Shown here piece after piece: positions 20,650-30,394 of a stretch of 64,000 nt of DNA (positions are counted from its first letter, which is position 1; each line of letters opens with the position of its first letter). The translations under genes and the position numbers were made by a program. Origin of the DNA: Haemophilus sp. CCUG 60358 (GTDB lineage Bacteria > Pseudomonadota > Gammaproteobacteria > Enterobacterales > Pasteurellaceae). The stretch covers positions 447 to 64,446 of the forward strand of contig NZ_LZOZ01000008.1 in the NCBI RefSeq assembly GCF_001679485.1, in the 5' to 3' direction. The notes under the pieces are model-generated. The model was not told where the DNA came from. It was given only the letters and a program-made list of their open reading frames with translations, and did not search any database.

Positions 20650-21873
20650 ATGGATTATAAAAATAAAGAATTATGTCGTATTCGCACAATAAGCTTTTTT
20701 CTAACATTACATAAAGATAAATCGCAATGGGAAGACGCCCTTTATTCGGTGAAACGTGATGTTGATTTGTTATTGCCTGCTGTGCAGAAAACTGGTTATA
20801 CCTTGCAATCTATTCGGGTCATTACCAATCCTTTTGGTGAATATTTGGATTTAACCAATTTGCAGACAGCAAAAGCAGATTTACAGTATTTAACGGAGTT
20901 ATTGAATAAATTTAATGAAAGTGGAATTCGTATTCGATTTGCAATAGGCGCAGCGAGAAATAAAGAGGAAATTGCTTTATTACCAGAGCTAATCGCGGCT
21001 TATGGTGACTTGTGTAATGCTTGTGTCAACGTGCCATTAGATGAAAATGGTGTGTTAGATAATGAACTCATTGAGCAATCTGTTTATGTCGTACAAAAAA
21101 TTGCGAATATCACACCGCGTGGTGAAGGTAATTTTAACTTTACGGTGAATTTTAACTGCAAGCCATTTATTCCTTATTTCCCTGCCGGTTATCATCTAAG
21201 TCATTTACCAAACAGTTTTGTCATTGGTTTAGAAACACCCGATTTATTAGTCGAAGTATTAAAATCTGTACCAAAGTCTCCTCATAATCAATTTTATGCA
21301 GATTGCTATCAAGCTATGTCGCAGGCTCTGCAATATCATGTAGATCAAGTATTAGAGATGTTAAGTGCGGTCAAATTATCAGGTGAATTTGAATTTGCAG
21401 GCATTGATAGTTCGGCGGCACCATCTAAAAATTGTGCATCCATGACAAAAGTTTATGAATTAATGGGATTGCCATATTTTGGTGCGGCTGGTTCAGTAGA
21501 AGTTTCTGCTTTACTGACAAAAGTGTTTAAATCAATCCAACGTGTGCCATTGGTTGGGTTTTCTGGATTAATGTTGGCGGTGACAGAAGATTTAGGTTTA
21601 GCCGAAGGGACACAAAAACACTATTTTGATATCCGTGCTTTACTGACTTATAGTGCAGTATGTGGTATCGGTTTAGACACAGTCCCAGTGGCGGGAGATG
21701 TCAAGGCAGAAAGCATTGCCGCTATTATGCGCGATACGGGAATGATGGCATTTCGCTTAAATAAACCACTAACTGTGCGTTTATTTCCCATTCCGAATAA
21801 GGTTGCAGGTGAAATATCAGAATTTGAGAGTGATGATTTATGTAACTGCCGCCTTTTACACATTCCTGATTAA
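20650..21873 (+). CDS. DUF711-family protein
   Basis: 407 residues. IRTISFFLTL near the start, GFSGLMLAVTEDLGLA in the middle and GIGLDTVPVAGD with LTVRLFPIPNKVAG at the end are typical of DUF711/PFL-like proteins, which are distantly related to pyruvate formate-lyase folds and of unknown function. No glycyl-radical motif is seen. It follows purD by 14 bp with AAGGAA as a ribosome site, so it may be co-transcribed with the purine genes. Confidence 0.75.
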   Translation: MDYKNKELCRIRTISFFLTLHKDKSQWEDALYSVKRDVDLLLPAVQKTGYTLQSIRVITNPFGEYLDLTNLQTAKADLQYLTELLNKFNESGIRIRFAIGAARNKEEIALLPELIAAYGDLCNACVNVPLDENGVLDNELIEQSVYVVQKIANITPRGEGNFNFTVNFNCKPFIPYFPAGYHLSHLPNSFVIGLETPDLLVEVLKSVPKSPHNQFYADCYQAMSQALQYHVDQVLEMLSAVKLSGEFEFAGIDSSAAPSKNCASMTKVYELMGLPYFGAAGSVEVSALLTKVFKSIQRVPLVGFSGLMLAVTEDLGLAEGTQKHYFDIRALLTYSAVCGIGLDTVPVAGDVKAESIAAIMRDTGMMAFRLNKPLTVRLFPIPNKVAGEISEFESDDLCNCRLLHIPD

Positions 21874-21936
21874 ACGAAAATTTCCCTATTTTGTTGTGAT
21901 CAACGTTATCCCTACTGTCAATAAAAGGAGTATCTC

Positions 21937-22482
21937 ATGAGAAAATTAATATTAGGTAGCCTTGTTGCTGTATTATTAACGGGTTGCTCGGGGGCTTCAA
22001 ATGTCTCACAAAGCTCAACGTTAGATGGCGAGTGGATTTGTCATACTATCCCGACACAAGATAAACAAACTTACGATCGCTTAGATCACTTTGTCTTAAA
22101 GCCAGATGGAACAGGCGCCTTGCGAGGCATTTCCTACATTGAATTGGATAAAGAAACGACTGTTCGTTATTTAACAAAAGGTAAGGTGAAATGGCAGAGC
22201 CAAAATAATGTCTTGAGTTTTGATTTTGTTAATCGCGCGATGGTGCCTGCGCATAGTAACAATGTGGCTAAAGCCATCAAGCAAGATAAGAAATTACAAA
22301 AACAAGAAAAAGAGAAATTAGCTACGTTTTATAGCAAATCAGGCGATCACGTGAATATGCCAATTGAACTTAAACAGAATGGCAATCAACTAATTTTAGG
22401 TAAGGATTTTGCGACTTGCCGACGAGTCACCGAAAATGACAAAGATATTCAGTTATTGAATCAGTGGTTTGTGGCGAAATAA
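21937..22482 (+). CDS. Lipoprotein, paralogue 1 of a tandem pair
   Basis: 181 residues with a lipoprotein signal MRKLILGSLVAVLLTGCSG (lipobox LTGC, Cys17). The mature part contains LDGEWICHTIPTQDK, LRGISYIELDKETTVRYL and a late ATCRRV. It is clearly related to the next gene in size, signal and motifs (GDH with M and W-I-C-H), so they arose by duplication. AAAGGAG precedes the ATG. Function unknown. Confidence 0.75.
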   Translation: MRKLILGSLVAVLLTGCSGASNVSQSSTLDGEWICHTIPTQDKQTYDRLDHFVLKPDGTGALRGISYIELDKETTVRYLTKGKVKWQSQNNVLSFDFVNRAMVPAHSNNVAKAIKQDKKLQKQEKEKLATFYSKSGDHVNMPIELKQNGNQLILGKDFATCRRVTENDKDIQLLNQWFVAK

Positions 22483-22578
22483 ATACAATTATTTTAAGCT
22501 TGATAAAAAACAAGCGTGATTTTAACCGCACTTTATTTTTGATAGTGCGGAAATCAACTTAATAAAAGGAGTATTACT

Positions 22579-23148
22579 ATGAAAAAATTAGTATTAGGTA
22601 GTCTTGTCGCTGTATTGCTCTCGGGATGCGCAACGGCACATCAGCAAACTGAACAGGAAAAAGCATTGGTGGGCGATTGGATTTGCCATGTTAAGCCTGC
22701 GGCAAAAGCCCCTTTACCAGTCGAGTATTTTGATTACATCACCTATCGAGCGGATCAAACTGTGCTGATGCGTGGTATCTCTCAGATTGATACAAAAGAA
22801 GGTTGGATGCGTTATTTATTGCAAGCCAAAGCCAAATGGCAGGCAGGTGATGGTAAATTGAGTTATGATTTTACCGATCGTCTATTTAAAACCGCCCATT
22901 CACCACAAGTTGCGAAAATCATAGAGCAAGTTCCAGAGTTTAAAGACTATGAGAAGGAATTTGTTTCACCTTGTGATCGTTGTGGTGATCATTTGGATAT
23001 GAAGATTAAAATGAAAAGTCCAACAAGGATGACAAATTTTAATACTTATACGAAAGAAACCAGCCAATGCCGCAAACTCAGTGCGGGCGAGAAAACAAAA
23101 GAAGTTAAATTAATTGAAAAATTAGTAAAAGAAAAAGGCTCGATTTAG
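22579..23148 (+). CDS. Lipoprotein, paralogue 2 of a tandem pair
   Basis: 189 residues. The signal MKKLVLGSLVAVLLSGCAT is nearly identical to that of the preceding gene, and the mature protein shares VGDWICHVKP, MRGISQIDTKEGWMRYLL, CGDHLDMKIK and a late cysteine (SQCRKL). The divergence between copies is high apart from the signal, so the duplication is old. AAAAGGAG precedes the ATG. Function unknown; both would sit in the outer membrane facing the periplasm. Confidence 0.75.
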   Translation: MKKLVLGSLVAVLLSGCATAHQQTEQEKALVGDWICHVKPAAKAPLPVEYFDYITYRADQTVLMRGISQIDTKEGWMRYLLQAKAKWQAGDGKLSYDFTDRLFKTAHSPQVAKIIEQVPEFKDYEKEFVSPCDRCGDHLDMKIKMKSPTRMTNFNTYTKETSQCRKLSAGEKTKEVKLIEKLVKEKGSI

Positions 23149-23160
23149 ATAAATGAATGT

Positions 23161-23181
23161 TTTTCATTGTAATAATGAAAA
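23161..23181. promoter_or_regulatory. AT-rich palindrome upstream of glyA
   Basis: TTTTCATT-gtaat-AATGAAAA, an exact 8-5-8 inverted repeat, lies 83 bases before the glyA start. It may be a regulator site. It lacks the GC stem of a terminator, and I could not assign a regulator. Confidence 0.3.
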
Positions 23182-23263
23182 ATATGGTCGAAATTTTTGG
23201 TTAAGTTTTTGCCTGGAAACAGGTAAACTATACACAAATAATTCAAACAACGAGGAAAACACA

Positions 23264-24526
23264 ATGTTTAAAAAAAGTATGAACATCGCTGATTACGATC
23301 CGGTTTTATGGCAAGCCATTCAGGACGAAAATCGTCGTCAAGAAGAGCATATCGAGCTTATCGCATCTGAAAACTATGCGAGTCCACGAGTAATGGAAGC
23401 GCAAGGTTCTCAGTTTACTAACAAATATGCAGAAGGCTATCCAGGTAAACGTTACTACGGCGGTTGTGAGTACGCAGACATTGTGGAACAGTTGGCGATT
23501 GATCGCGCGAAAGAGTTATTTGGTGCGGATTATGTGAACGTACAACCACACTCAGGTTCACAAGCCAATGCGGCAGTATATGGTGCATTAATCAATGCGG
23601 GCGATACCATTTTAGGGATGGATTTAGCACACGGTGGTCACTTAACCCACGGGGCGAAAGTGAGCTTCTCCGGTAAAATCTATAATTCTGTACTTTATGG
23701 TATCACTGCAGATGGTTTAATTGACTATGAAGATGTGCGTCAAAAAGCATTAGAACATAAACCAAAAATGATCGTGGCAGGTTTTTCCGCTTATTCTCAA
23801 GTGGTAGATTGGAAAAAAATGCGTGAAATCGCAGATGAAGTTGGCGCGTATTTATTCGTTGATATGGCTCACGTTGCGGGCTTAATTGCAGCAGGTTTAT
23901 ATCCAAACCCATTACCATACGCACACGTTGTGACAACGACTACCCATAAAACCTTAGGTGGTCCACGTGGTGGTTTAATCCTTTCTTCTTGTGGTGATGA
24001 AGAGCTTTATAAACGCTTACAATCTTCTGTTTTCCCTGCAAACCAAGGTGGTCCATTAGTGCACATTATTGCGGCGAAAGCAGTATGTTTCAAAGAAGCG
24101 TTAGAACCAGCTTATAAAGAATATCAAGCAAACGTGATTAAAAATGCGAAAGCGATGGTGGAAGTGTTTAAACAACGTGGTTATGACGTGGTTTCAAATG
24201 GCACAGAAAACCATTTATTCTTAGTGAGCTTCATCAAACAAGGCTTAACCGGTAAAGCAGCAGATGCAGCGCTAGGTAAAGCGAATATTACGGTGAATAA
24301 AAACTCCGTACCAAATGATCCACAAAAACCATTTGTGACTTCTGGTATTCGTGTTGGTACACCAGCGGTGACTCGTCGAGGCTTTAACGAGCAAGACTGT
24401 CGTGAATTAGCCGGTTGGATGTGCGATGTATTAGATGCATTAGGCAAAGAAAACGAAGAACAAGTGATTGCTGCAACCAAAGAAAAAGTATTGGCAATCT
24501 GCAAACGTCTTCCTGTTTACGCATAA
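23264..24526 (+). CDS. glyA: Serine hydroxymethyltransferase
   Basis: 420 residues from the ATG at 23264 ([20 protein letters not shown]), preceded by CGAGGA. A longer open frame begins at 23153 but its extra residues are not conserved. The PLP lysine is in [13 protein letters not shown], and LIASENYAS and [10 protein letters not shown] are present. It converts serine to glycine and feeds one-carbon units to purine synthesis. Its stop overlaps the next ATG (TAATG). Confidence 0.96.
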   Translation: MFKKSMNIADYDPVLWQAIQDENRRQEEHIELIASENYASPRVMEAQGSQFTNKYAEGYPGKRYYGGCEYADIVEQLAIDRAKELFGADYVNVQPHSGSQANAAVYGALINAGDTILGMDLAHGGHLTHGAKVSFSGKIYNSVLYGITADGLIDYEDVRQKALEHKPKMIVAGFSAYSQVVDWKKMREIADEVGAYLFVDMAHVAGLIAAGLYPNPLPYAHVVTTTTHKTLGGPRGGLILSSCGDEELYKRLQSSVFPANQGGPLVHIIAAKAVCFKEALEPAYKEYQANVIKNAKAMVEVFKQRGYDVVSNGTENHLFLVSFIKQGLTGKAADAALGKANITVNKNSVPNDPQKPFVTSGIRVGTPAVTRRGFNEQDCRELAGWMCDVLDALGKENEEQVIAATKEKVLAICKRLPVYA

Positions 24527-24801
24527 TGCTGATTCAGCTTTTATTTGTGATGCTAGCGGCGGTAAATATCGCCGCTTATTTTTTAATGTGGAAAGATAAA
24601 GTCCGCGCGGTTCGTCACGGCTGACGAATTTCTGAAAACACCTTCTTTCTATTAAGCCTTCTTGGTGGGTTTATTGGTGTTTATTACGGGATGAAACGCT
24701 TTCGCCATAAAACCAAACACTTCAGTTTTAAATTTGTTGTTATTCTCAGTGCCTTTATTTGGCTAGTCTTAATGCCTTATTGGTATTTCTTTCTTGAGTA
24801 G
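24526..24801 (+). pseudogene. DUF1294 membrane protein with an in-frame TGA
   Basis: Starting at the ATG overlapping the glyA stop, the frame reads [20 protein letters not shown], then MWKDKVRAVRHG, a TGA at 24622-24624, and, without frame change, RISENTFFLLSLLGGFIG and FRHKTKHFSFKF to a TAG at 24799-24801 (91 codons). Family members usually have Trp at the stop position (G-W-R-I-P-E), so a single TGG-to-TGA change is the simplest cause. Function of the family is unknown. Sequencing error is possible. Confidence 0.78.
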
Positions 24802-24836
24802 TTTTAAATTCAGAATAATTTTTATCAATGAGAATA

Positions 24837-24867
24837 AAAAAGCCTAGAGAATATCTCTAGGCTTTTT
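24837..24867. terminator. Bidirectional terminator upstream of dsbB stop
   Basis: AAAAAGCCTAGAGA / TCTCTAGGCTTTTT with a 3-base loop, between the DUF1294 remnant and the convergent dsbB. Confidence 0.85.
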
Positions 24868-24881
24868 AGCATGTAATTAGA

Positions 24882-25415
24882 TTATTTAAAAATGAGGCGT
24901 CTTTTTCTGCTTTTCTTCACTTGTGAAATAGTGATTAATCCCAACACAAGGACATAAACAGCAAAAATAAACACGAGCCATTGCACCATAGTAATACCGA
25001 AGAGTGACCATTGGCTTTCGTTACAGCTGCCTGTTGGATTGAAGACTGCAGGTAGCCATTTATGGAATGGTAAAGTTTCCGGAAAGTTTGGGATAAATTC
25101 ACATTGTTTCCACGGTACAGGGTTCATTTGTAAATCAAGGTGACGGATAGATATCATTAATCCTTTAATTGCACCAAATAAACCCACAATAAGAGCAAGA
25201 ATGCGGATAATAAGCGAACTTGGAGCTAAGGCGCCGATAAGACCAGCGACGAATAAACCCACAACAGCTAAACGTTCATAAACACAAAGTACGCAAGGTT
25301 GTAAACCCATGCCGTATTGAAAATAAAGTGCGGTCGATTCTAAGGCAAATGCGGTAAATGCCAAAAAGATCCACGCTGAACGTTTAAGGGATAATTGCTT
25401 AAAAAAGTCGAGCAT
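24882..25415 (-). CDS. dsbB: Disulfide bond formation protein DsbB
   Basis: 177 residues with four membrane helices. The first redox pair is in QPCVLCVYERLA (Cys41, Cys44), and the second pair lies in a periplasmic loop (KQCEFIPNFP ... GSCNES). DsbB re-oxidises DsbA and passes electrons to quinones. It follows nhaB by 19 bp on the same strand, the order known from other Pasteurellaceae and E. coli. Confidence 0.94.
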   Translation of the reverse strand: MLDFFKQLSLKRSAWIFLAFTAFALESTALYFQYGMGLQPCVLCVYERLAVVGLFVAGLIGALAPSSLIIRILALIVGLFGAIKGLMISIRHLDLQMNPVPWKQCEFIPNFPETLPFHKWLPAVFNPTGSCNESQWSLFGITMVQWLVFIFAVYVLVLGLITISQVKKSRKRRLIFK

Positions 25416-25434
25416 TCTTTCTCCTTATGCTTCA

Positions 25435-26973
25435 CTAAATAGGAAGAATTAAGCCAAGGTTCGCAAGCAAAATTGTCATATATGGTAAGATAAATTCGAT
25501 AGCAAGGAAACCCACCACGGTTAATACGATGGTGTAAGGCAATGCCATATAGACCATTCTACCATAGGAAAGTTTAATTAACGGTGCAAGAGAGGATGTC
25601 AGTAAGAACAAGAATGCGGCTTGACCGTTTGGCGTTGCTACAGAAGGTAAGTTTGTACCTGTATTGATTGCGACCGCAAGTAATTCAAATTGGTGTGGCT
25701 CAATCGCTCCAGCTGTAAGCGCATTTTTCGCCTCATTAATGTAAACCGTTGCAACGAATACGTTATCAGAAATAGCAGAAAGTAAACCGTTGAAACCATA
25801 GAATAGGGCTAACTGGGTTTTCTCTTCTGCACCTAATACGAAGTGGATAATTGGACCAAAGAGTTTTTGATCAATAATCACCGCAACGATAGAGAAGAAT
25901 ACCACTAATAATGCAGTGAAAGGTAAGCTTTCTTGGAATGATTTTCCAATGGCATGCTCGTCTGTTACGCCAGTAAAAGTTGTTGCAAGAATAATCACAC
26001 TTAAACCGATTAGACCTACCGCAGCCAAATGGAAGGCTAGACCTAAGATTAACCAAATCGCGATAAGACCTTGAACAGAAAGGCGAACTTTATCTTGTTT
26101 AGACATTTTTTGTGTGTTTTCGCGATCTAAATCAGACAAGATTTTCCATACTTCTTCTGGTAATTTTTCGCCATAGCCAAATACTTTAAATTTTTCCACT
26201 AAAACACAAGTGAGTAATCCACAGATAAAGACAGGAACGGTCACTGGCGCCATACGGAAGAAGAACTCAATGAAGTTCCATTTTGCTTGTTCTGCAATGA
26301 TTAGGTTTTGTGGTTCCCCCACCATGGTCATTACACCACCGAGAGCTGTCCCCACGCCTGCATGCATCATTAAGCTACGTAAGAAAGAACGGAATTTTTC
26401 GAGAGTTTCGTGGTTTTTAATTTTGTTATCATCAGAAATATCAACCGCATCTTGTAGTGTTTTACCGGATGCGACTTTGTGATAAACCCCATAGAAACCC
26501 ATAGCTACGCTGATAATTACTGCAACAACAGTAAGTGCATCTAAGAAAGCTGAAAGAAATGCAGCACTAAAACAGAAGGCGACAGAAAGGACGATTTTAG
26601 AACGGATACGGACTAATAATTTGGTGAACACATAAAGCAAAAGTTGCTTCATAAAGTAAATACCGGCCACCATAAAGATTAAAAGTAAAACGACTTCAAA
26701 GTTTGCCATGATCTCGGCTTTAACATGCTCTGCATTCGTCATACCAATAGCAATAGCTTCAACGGCTAATAAACCACCCGGTTGAAGAGGATAGCATTTT
26801 AATGCCATTGCTAGGGTGAAAATAAACTCAGCCACGAGTACCCAACCCGCCACAAATGGGCTTACCCAAAAGAATAAAATTGGGTTAATTACCAAGAAGG
26901 CAATAATAGTTAATTTATACCAATCAGGGCTCGAGCCCAGAAAGTTTTTTATAAAAGCTTGTGTGTAAGTCAT
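25435..26973 (-). CDS. nhaB: Na+/H+ antiporter NhaB
   Basis: 512 residues, about twelve membrane helices. Conserved stretches include [38 protein letters not shown] and [20 protein letters not shown]. NhaB exports sodium in exchange for protons. It is divergent from fadR as in E. coli, with a 133-bp shared region, and dsbB follows it. Confidence 0.95.
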   Translation of the reverse strand: MTYTQAFIKNFLGSSPDWYKLTIIAFLVINPILFFWVSPFVAGWVLVAEFIFTLAMALKCYPLQPGGLLAVEAIAIGMTNAEHVKAEIMANFEVVLLLIFMVAGIYFMKQLLLYVFTKLLVRIRSKIVLSVAFCFSAAFLSAFLDALTVVAVIISVAMGFYGVYHKVASGKTLQDAVDISDDNKIKNHETLEKFRSFLRSLMMHAGVGTALGGVMTMVGEPQNLIIAEQAKWNFIEFFFRMAPVTVPVFICGLLTCVLVEKFKVFGYGEKLPEEVWKILSDLDRENTQKMSKQDKVRLSVQGLIAIWLILGLAFHLAAVGLIGLSVIILATTFTGVTDEHAIGKSFQESLPFTALLVVFFSIVAVIIDQKLFGPIIHFVLGAEEKTQLALFYGFNGLLSAISDNVFVATVYINEAKNALTAGAIEPHQFELLAVAINTGTNLPSVATPNGQAAFLFLLTSSLAPLIKLSYGRMVYMALPYTIVLTVVGFLAIEFILPYMTILLANLGLILPI

Positions 26974-27106
26974 ATTGAACTCCGTTTTTTATAGTCCTAT
27001 CATTGTAATATATACTGCTTTAAAGGATAATAGACCAGTTAAAGATTTATTCAATAAATCACATTTTTTTGATCTTTTTAGACTTTTTTATATTTATTTC
27101 ATACTC

Positions 27107-27835
27107 ATGCAAACAGATAATACCCTTTTACGGGCTCAAAGCCCAGCCGCTCTTGCCGAAGAATATATTGTTAGGAGTATTTGGGATAATGTATTTCCCG
27201 CAGGCACCAATCTTCCTTCTGAGCGTGATTTAGCTGATAAAATCGGCGTAACACGCACCACATTACGTGAAGTATTACAGCGTTTGGCTCGTGATGGCTG
27301 GCTTACCATTCAACACGGCAAGCCGACAAAAGTCAATGATATTTGGGATACAGCTGGTCCAAGCATCATTGAAACCTTAATTACCCTAGATCGTCAAAGT
27401 GCACCGCTAATTATTGAAAATATGTTGTCATTGCGTAGTCGCATGTCAGAATCTTATATTTATGAAGCTGTAAAAAATTCGCCTAAAGCCTCAGTTGCTT
27501 TGTTTAAAGGGCTAGATTCATTAGAAAACACCGCTGAAAGTTACATGGAGTTTGACTATGCCTTATTCCGTCAATTTACAGTAATGGCTAATAAACCTTT
27601 CTATCGTTTGATTTTTAATAGTTTACGTGGGGTTTATCATAAAATTGGTTTATTGTTTTTCAGCGAAGAAAAACATCGCCAAGTCACTCATGATTTCTAT
27701 GTTGAATTGCGCGATATTTGTGAAAGTGGTCAATCCGATTTAGTGGTGGAATGTATTCGTAAACATAAGCAAGTGACGTCCGCTTATTGGCGAGCCATTT
27801 TAGAAAGTTTACCGAAAAATTTAGCAACAGAATAA
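27107..27835 (+). CDS. fadR: Fatty-acid responsive regulator FadR
   Basis: 242 residues from the ATG at 27107 ([20 protein letters not shown]). The frame is open upstream to 26975 but that part is not conserved. The GntR-type winged helix ([40 protein letters not shown]) is followed by the helical acyl-CoA-binding domain. It activates fatty-acid synthesis genes and represses degradation. A perfect FadR half-site (GACCAGTT, 27033-27040) lies upstream. Confidence 0.95.
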   Translation: MQTDNTLLRAQSPAALAEEYIVRSIWDNVFPAGTNLPSERDLADKIGVTRTTLREVLQRLARDGWLTIQHGKPTKVNDIWDTAGPSIIETLITLDRQSAPLIIENMLSLRSRMSESYIYEAVKNSPKASVALFKGLDSLENTAESYMEFDYALFRQFTVMANKPFYRLIFNSLRGVYHKIGLLFFSEEKHRQVTHDFYVELRDICESGQSDLVVECIRKHKQVTSAYWRAILESLPKNLATE

Positions 27836-27839
27836 TATT

Positions 27840-27869
27840 AAAAGTGCGGTTGAAAATGACCGCACTTTT
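27840..27869 (+). terminator. Terminator of fadR from paired uptake signals
   Basis: AAAAGTGCGGT / ACCGCACTTTT with an 8-base loop, just past the fadR stop. Confidence 0.82.
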
Positions 27870-27893
27870 TCCTTATATCAAAGACTCAATATT

Positions 27894-28628
27894 ATGCGTA
27901 TTCCAAGAATTTATCATCCAGAATCCCTTAAAAATCAATCTACTTGCCAACTTTCAGAGGATGCGGCTAATCATGTAGGGCGTGTACTTCGCATGACTGA
28001 AGGTGAGCAAATTGAATTATTTGATGGTAGTAATCATATTTATCTAGCAAAAATTATTGAAGCGAGCAAAAAAGCCGTTAAAGTGGAAATTCTTGGTTGT
28101 GAATTGAGTGATAAGGAGTCTAATTTATCGATTCATTTAGGGCAGGTTATTTCACGCGGCGATCGAATGGAATTTACCATTCAAAAATCTGTGGAATTGG
28201 GCGTGAATGTGATTACACCATTATGGTCAGAACGCTGTGGCGTGAAGTTGGATGGTGAACGTATGGATAAGAAAATCCAACAATGGCAAAAAATTGCCAT
28301 TGCGGCTTGTGAACAATGTGGCCGTAACGTTGTGCCAGAAATTCGTCCATTAATGAAATTACAAGATTGGTGTGCAGAAAATGATGGCGCGTTGAAATTG
28401 AATTTACATCCAAGAGCCCAATATTCAATTAAAACCTTGCCTTCTATTCCAAAAGAAGGGGTTCGTTTGCTTATTGGTTCAGAAGGTGGTTTATCACCTC
28501 AAGAAATCGCTCAAACTGAACAACAAGGATTTACTGAAATTTTATTAGGAAAGCGTGTGTTACGTACAGAAACAGCCTCTTTAGCGGCGATTAGTGCGTT
28601 ACAAATTTGTTTTGGAGATTTGGGATAA
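27894..28628 (+). CDS. rsmE: 16S rRNA m3U1498 methyltransferase RsmE
   Basis: 244 residues: [20 protein letters not shown] at the start, and the SPOUT knot with [20 protein letters not shown] and [20 protein letters not shown]. It methylates U1498 in 16S rRNA. It opens a three-gene set in which each stop overlaps the next start (TAATG): rsmE-yqgE-ruvX. Confidence 0.94.
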   Translation: MRIPRIYHPESLKNQSTCQLSEDAANHVGRVLRMTEGEQIELFDGSNHIYLAKIIEASKKAVKVEILGCELSDKESNLSIHLGQVISRGDRMEFTIQKSVELGVNVITPLWSERCGVKLDGERMDKKIQQWQKIAIAACEQCGRNVVPEIRPLMKLQDWCAENDGALKLNLHPRAQYSIKTLPSIPKEGVRLLIGSEGGLSPQEIAQTEQQGFTEILLGKRVLRTETASLAAISALQICFGDLG

Positions 28629-29188
28629 TGATGGATTTACAAGGGCAATTTTTAATTGCGATGCCACAGTTGGAAGATTATTTCCAAAATACCGTGGTGT
28701 ATATGTGTGAGCATAATGAGCAAGGCTCAATGGGCTTAGTGATTAATCAACCCACCGATTTAAGCATTGCTGAACTGTATTCAAAAATGAATTTTATGAT
28801 GAAAAATGACCGCACTTTTAGCAATGAACTTGTACTTGCGGGTGGCCCAGTACATTCTGAGCGTGGTTTTATTCTGCATAAGAAAACCGCGAAAGAATTT
28901 GAGCACAGTTATAAAATTACCGATGAGATGTTTCTAACCACTTCGGCAGATATTGTGGAAACCTTTGGTTCAGAGGATGCACCCGAAAAATATCTTGTTG
29001 CGCTCGGTTGTGCAAGTTGGACAGCAGGACAGTTAGAACAAGAGATTGCAGATAATGCCTGGTTAGTGGCACCAGCTTCAGATACCATTTTATTTGAAAC
29101 TATTTATGAAGATCGTTATCCTGCCGCGAATCAATTATTAGGGATTAATCCTCATAATTTTGTCTTTTCACAAGTGGGGCACAGTTAA
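28628..29188 (+). CDS. YqgE/AlgH family protein (UPF0301)
   Basis: 186 residues from the ATG at 28628, which overlaps the rsmE stop. A longer frame from 28607 is less likely. [38 protein letters not shown] and [13 protein letters not shown] are hallmark stretches. The molecular role of the family is not settled. It sits between rsmE and ruvX, the most common neighbourhood. Confidence 0.9.
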   Translation: MMDLQGQFLIAMPQLEDYFQNTVVYMCEHNEQGSMGLVINQPTDLSIAELYSKMNFMMKNDRTFSNELVLAGGPVHSERGFILHKKTAKEFEHSYKITDEMFLTTSADIVETFGSEDAPEKYLVALGCASWTAGQLEQEIADNAWLVAPASDTILFETIYEDRYPAANQLLGINPHNFVFSQVGHS

Positions 29189-29607
29189 TGGGCATCACAG
29201 CAATCGCGTTTGATTTTGGCACAAAAAGCATTGGTTGTGCAGTCGGGCAAAGTATCACGGGTACGGCGCAAGCCTTACCTGCATTTAAAGCGCAAGATGG
29301 AATTCCAAACTGGGATGCTATTGAGAAATGCTTAAAAGACTGGAAACCTGATGTTATTGTGGTGGGATTGCCTTTAAATATGGATGGAACCGAGCAAGAT
29401 TTAACACTTCGTGCGAAAAAATTTGCCAACCGCTTAAATGGTCGTTTCGGTATCAAAGTAGAACTGCAAGATGAGCGCTTAACGACGGTTTCTGCTCGAG
29501 ATGAAATTTTCCAGCGTGGCGGTTATCGAGCTCTCAATAAAGGCAAAGTCGATGGAATTTCTGCTTGCTTGATTTTAGAAAGTTGGTTTGAAAACTATTC
29601 AGAATAA
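29188..29607 (+). CDS. ruvX: Holliday junction resolvase-like protein RuvX (YqgF)
   Basis: 139 residues with an RNase H-like fold: [17 protein letters not shown] at the start (catalytic Asp), [13 protein letters not shown], and DERLTTVSA. Family members act in pre-16S rRNA 5' end processing. Its start overlaps the preceding stop by one base. Confidence 0.94.
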   Translation: MGITAIAFDFGTKSIGCAVGQSITGTAQALPAFKAQDGIPNWDAIEKCLKDWKPDVIVVGLPLNMDGTEQDLTLRAKKFANRLNGRFGIKVELQDERLTTVSARDEIFQRGGYRALNKGKVDGISACLILESWFENYSE

Positions 29608-29613
29608 GCCAAA

Positions 29614-29643
29614 AATAAACCGCACTTTAAGGTGCGGTTTATT
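29614..29643. terminator. Bidirectional terminator between ruvX and pgeF
   Basis: AATAAACCGCAC / GTGCGGTTTATT with a 6-base loop, serving both convergent genes. The arms contain overlapping uptake signals. Confidence 0.85.
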
Positions 29644-29655
29644 GCATTGATAGGT

Positions 29656-30393
29656 TTATTTTTTTATCCAAATCAGACTCGCCATTCGGCCTGTTTTGCC
29701 ATCTCGACGATAGGAAAAGAAGCTCTCTTTTTCATTGAATGTGCAATGCTCCCCACCGTAAATTTGGGTAATCCCTAATTTGTTGAGGCGTTGTGTGGCG
29801 ATTTGATAAAGATTGCCGAGGTATTTTCCTGATTCATTCGGGTCGGGTCGGAAAGCCGTTTCTGCAATCGGGTCAAAAGCCATAAATTGCTCAATCACTT
29901 CTTTGCCTACTTGGAACGCATTAGGTCCGATAGCAGGCCCAAACCACGCAATAATCTCTTCAGGGGCAGATTGGAAACATTTTACCGTTTCTTCTAATAC
30001 ACCATCACAGAGTCCGCGCCAACCTGCGTGTGCCGCAGCCACTTCAGTCCCTTGCTTATTGGTGAATAAAACCGGTAAGCAATCAGCTGTCATCACCAAA
30101 CATACTTGGTTAGGTTGATTGGTGTAAACCGCATCAGCCTCTAAATCATTGCCCTCATAAGGCACCGTAATCACACGAGTGCTATGTGTTTGAGTTAAAA
30201 ATAACGGGAAATGTGGCAGATTAAATTTTTCGACCAATAAAGTGCGGTTAGTTTTGACCGCACTTTTATTGTCTTCGACATGATCACCCAAATTGAAACT
30301 ATCGAAAGGCGGCAGGCTTACGCCACCTTCTCTTGTGGTTGTAAAAGCTTGGATATGTGGTGGAACATTCCAGTTTGGAACAATAGTTTTCAT
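29656..30393 (-). CDS. pgeF: Polyphenol oxidase-family / peptidoglycan editing factor PgeF (YfiH)
   Basis: 245 residues. TADCLPVLFTNKQGTEVAAA, HAGWRGLCDGVLEETV and FGPAIGPNAFQVG carry the Cys/His metal site of the laccase-like YfiH family. The E. coli homologue removes misincorporated amino acids from peptidoglycan precursors. It overlaps closely with rluD (1-bp gap), the normal rluD-yfiH pairing. An inverted pair of uptake signals (30240-30266) lies inside the gene. Confidence 0.92.
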   Translation of the reverse strand: MKTIVPNWNVPPHIQAFTTTREGGVSLPPFDSFNLGDHVEDNKSAVKTNRTLLVEKFNLPHFPLFLTQTHSTRVITVPYEGNDLEADAVYTNQPNQVCLVMTADCLPVLFTNKQGTEVAAAHAGWRGLCDGVLEETVKCFQSAPEEIIAWFGPAIGPNAFQVGKEVIEQFMAFDPIAETAFRPDPNESGKYLGNLYQIATQRLNKLGITQIYGGEHCTFNEKESFFSYRRDGKTGRMASLIWIKK

Positions 30394-30394
30394 C

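Noticed and set aside
24622..24624. Selenocysteine reading of the TGA in the DUF1294 gene
   Set aside because: The family has Trp, not Cys, at this site, and no bacterial SECIS-like hairpin is evident right after the TGA.
27024..27040. Full FadR operator upstream of fadR
   Set aside because: Only the right half (GACCAGTT) matches; the left half has one of eight bases, so autoregulation is not supported beyond a half-site.
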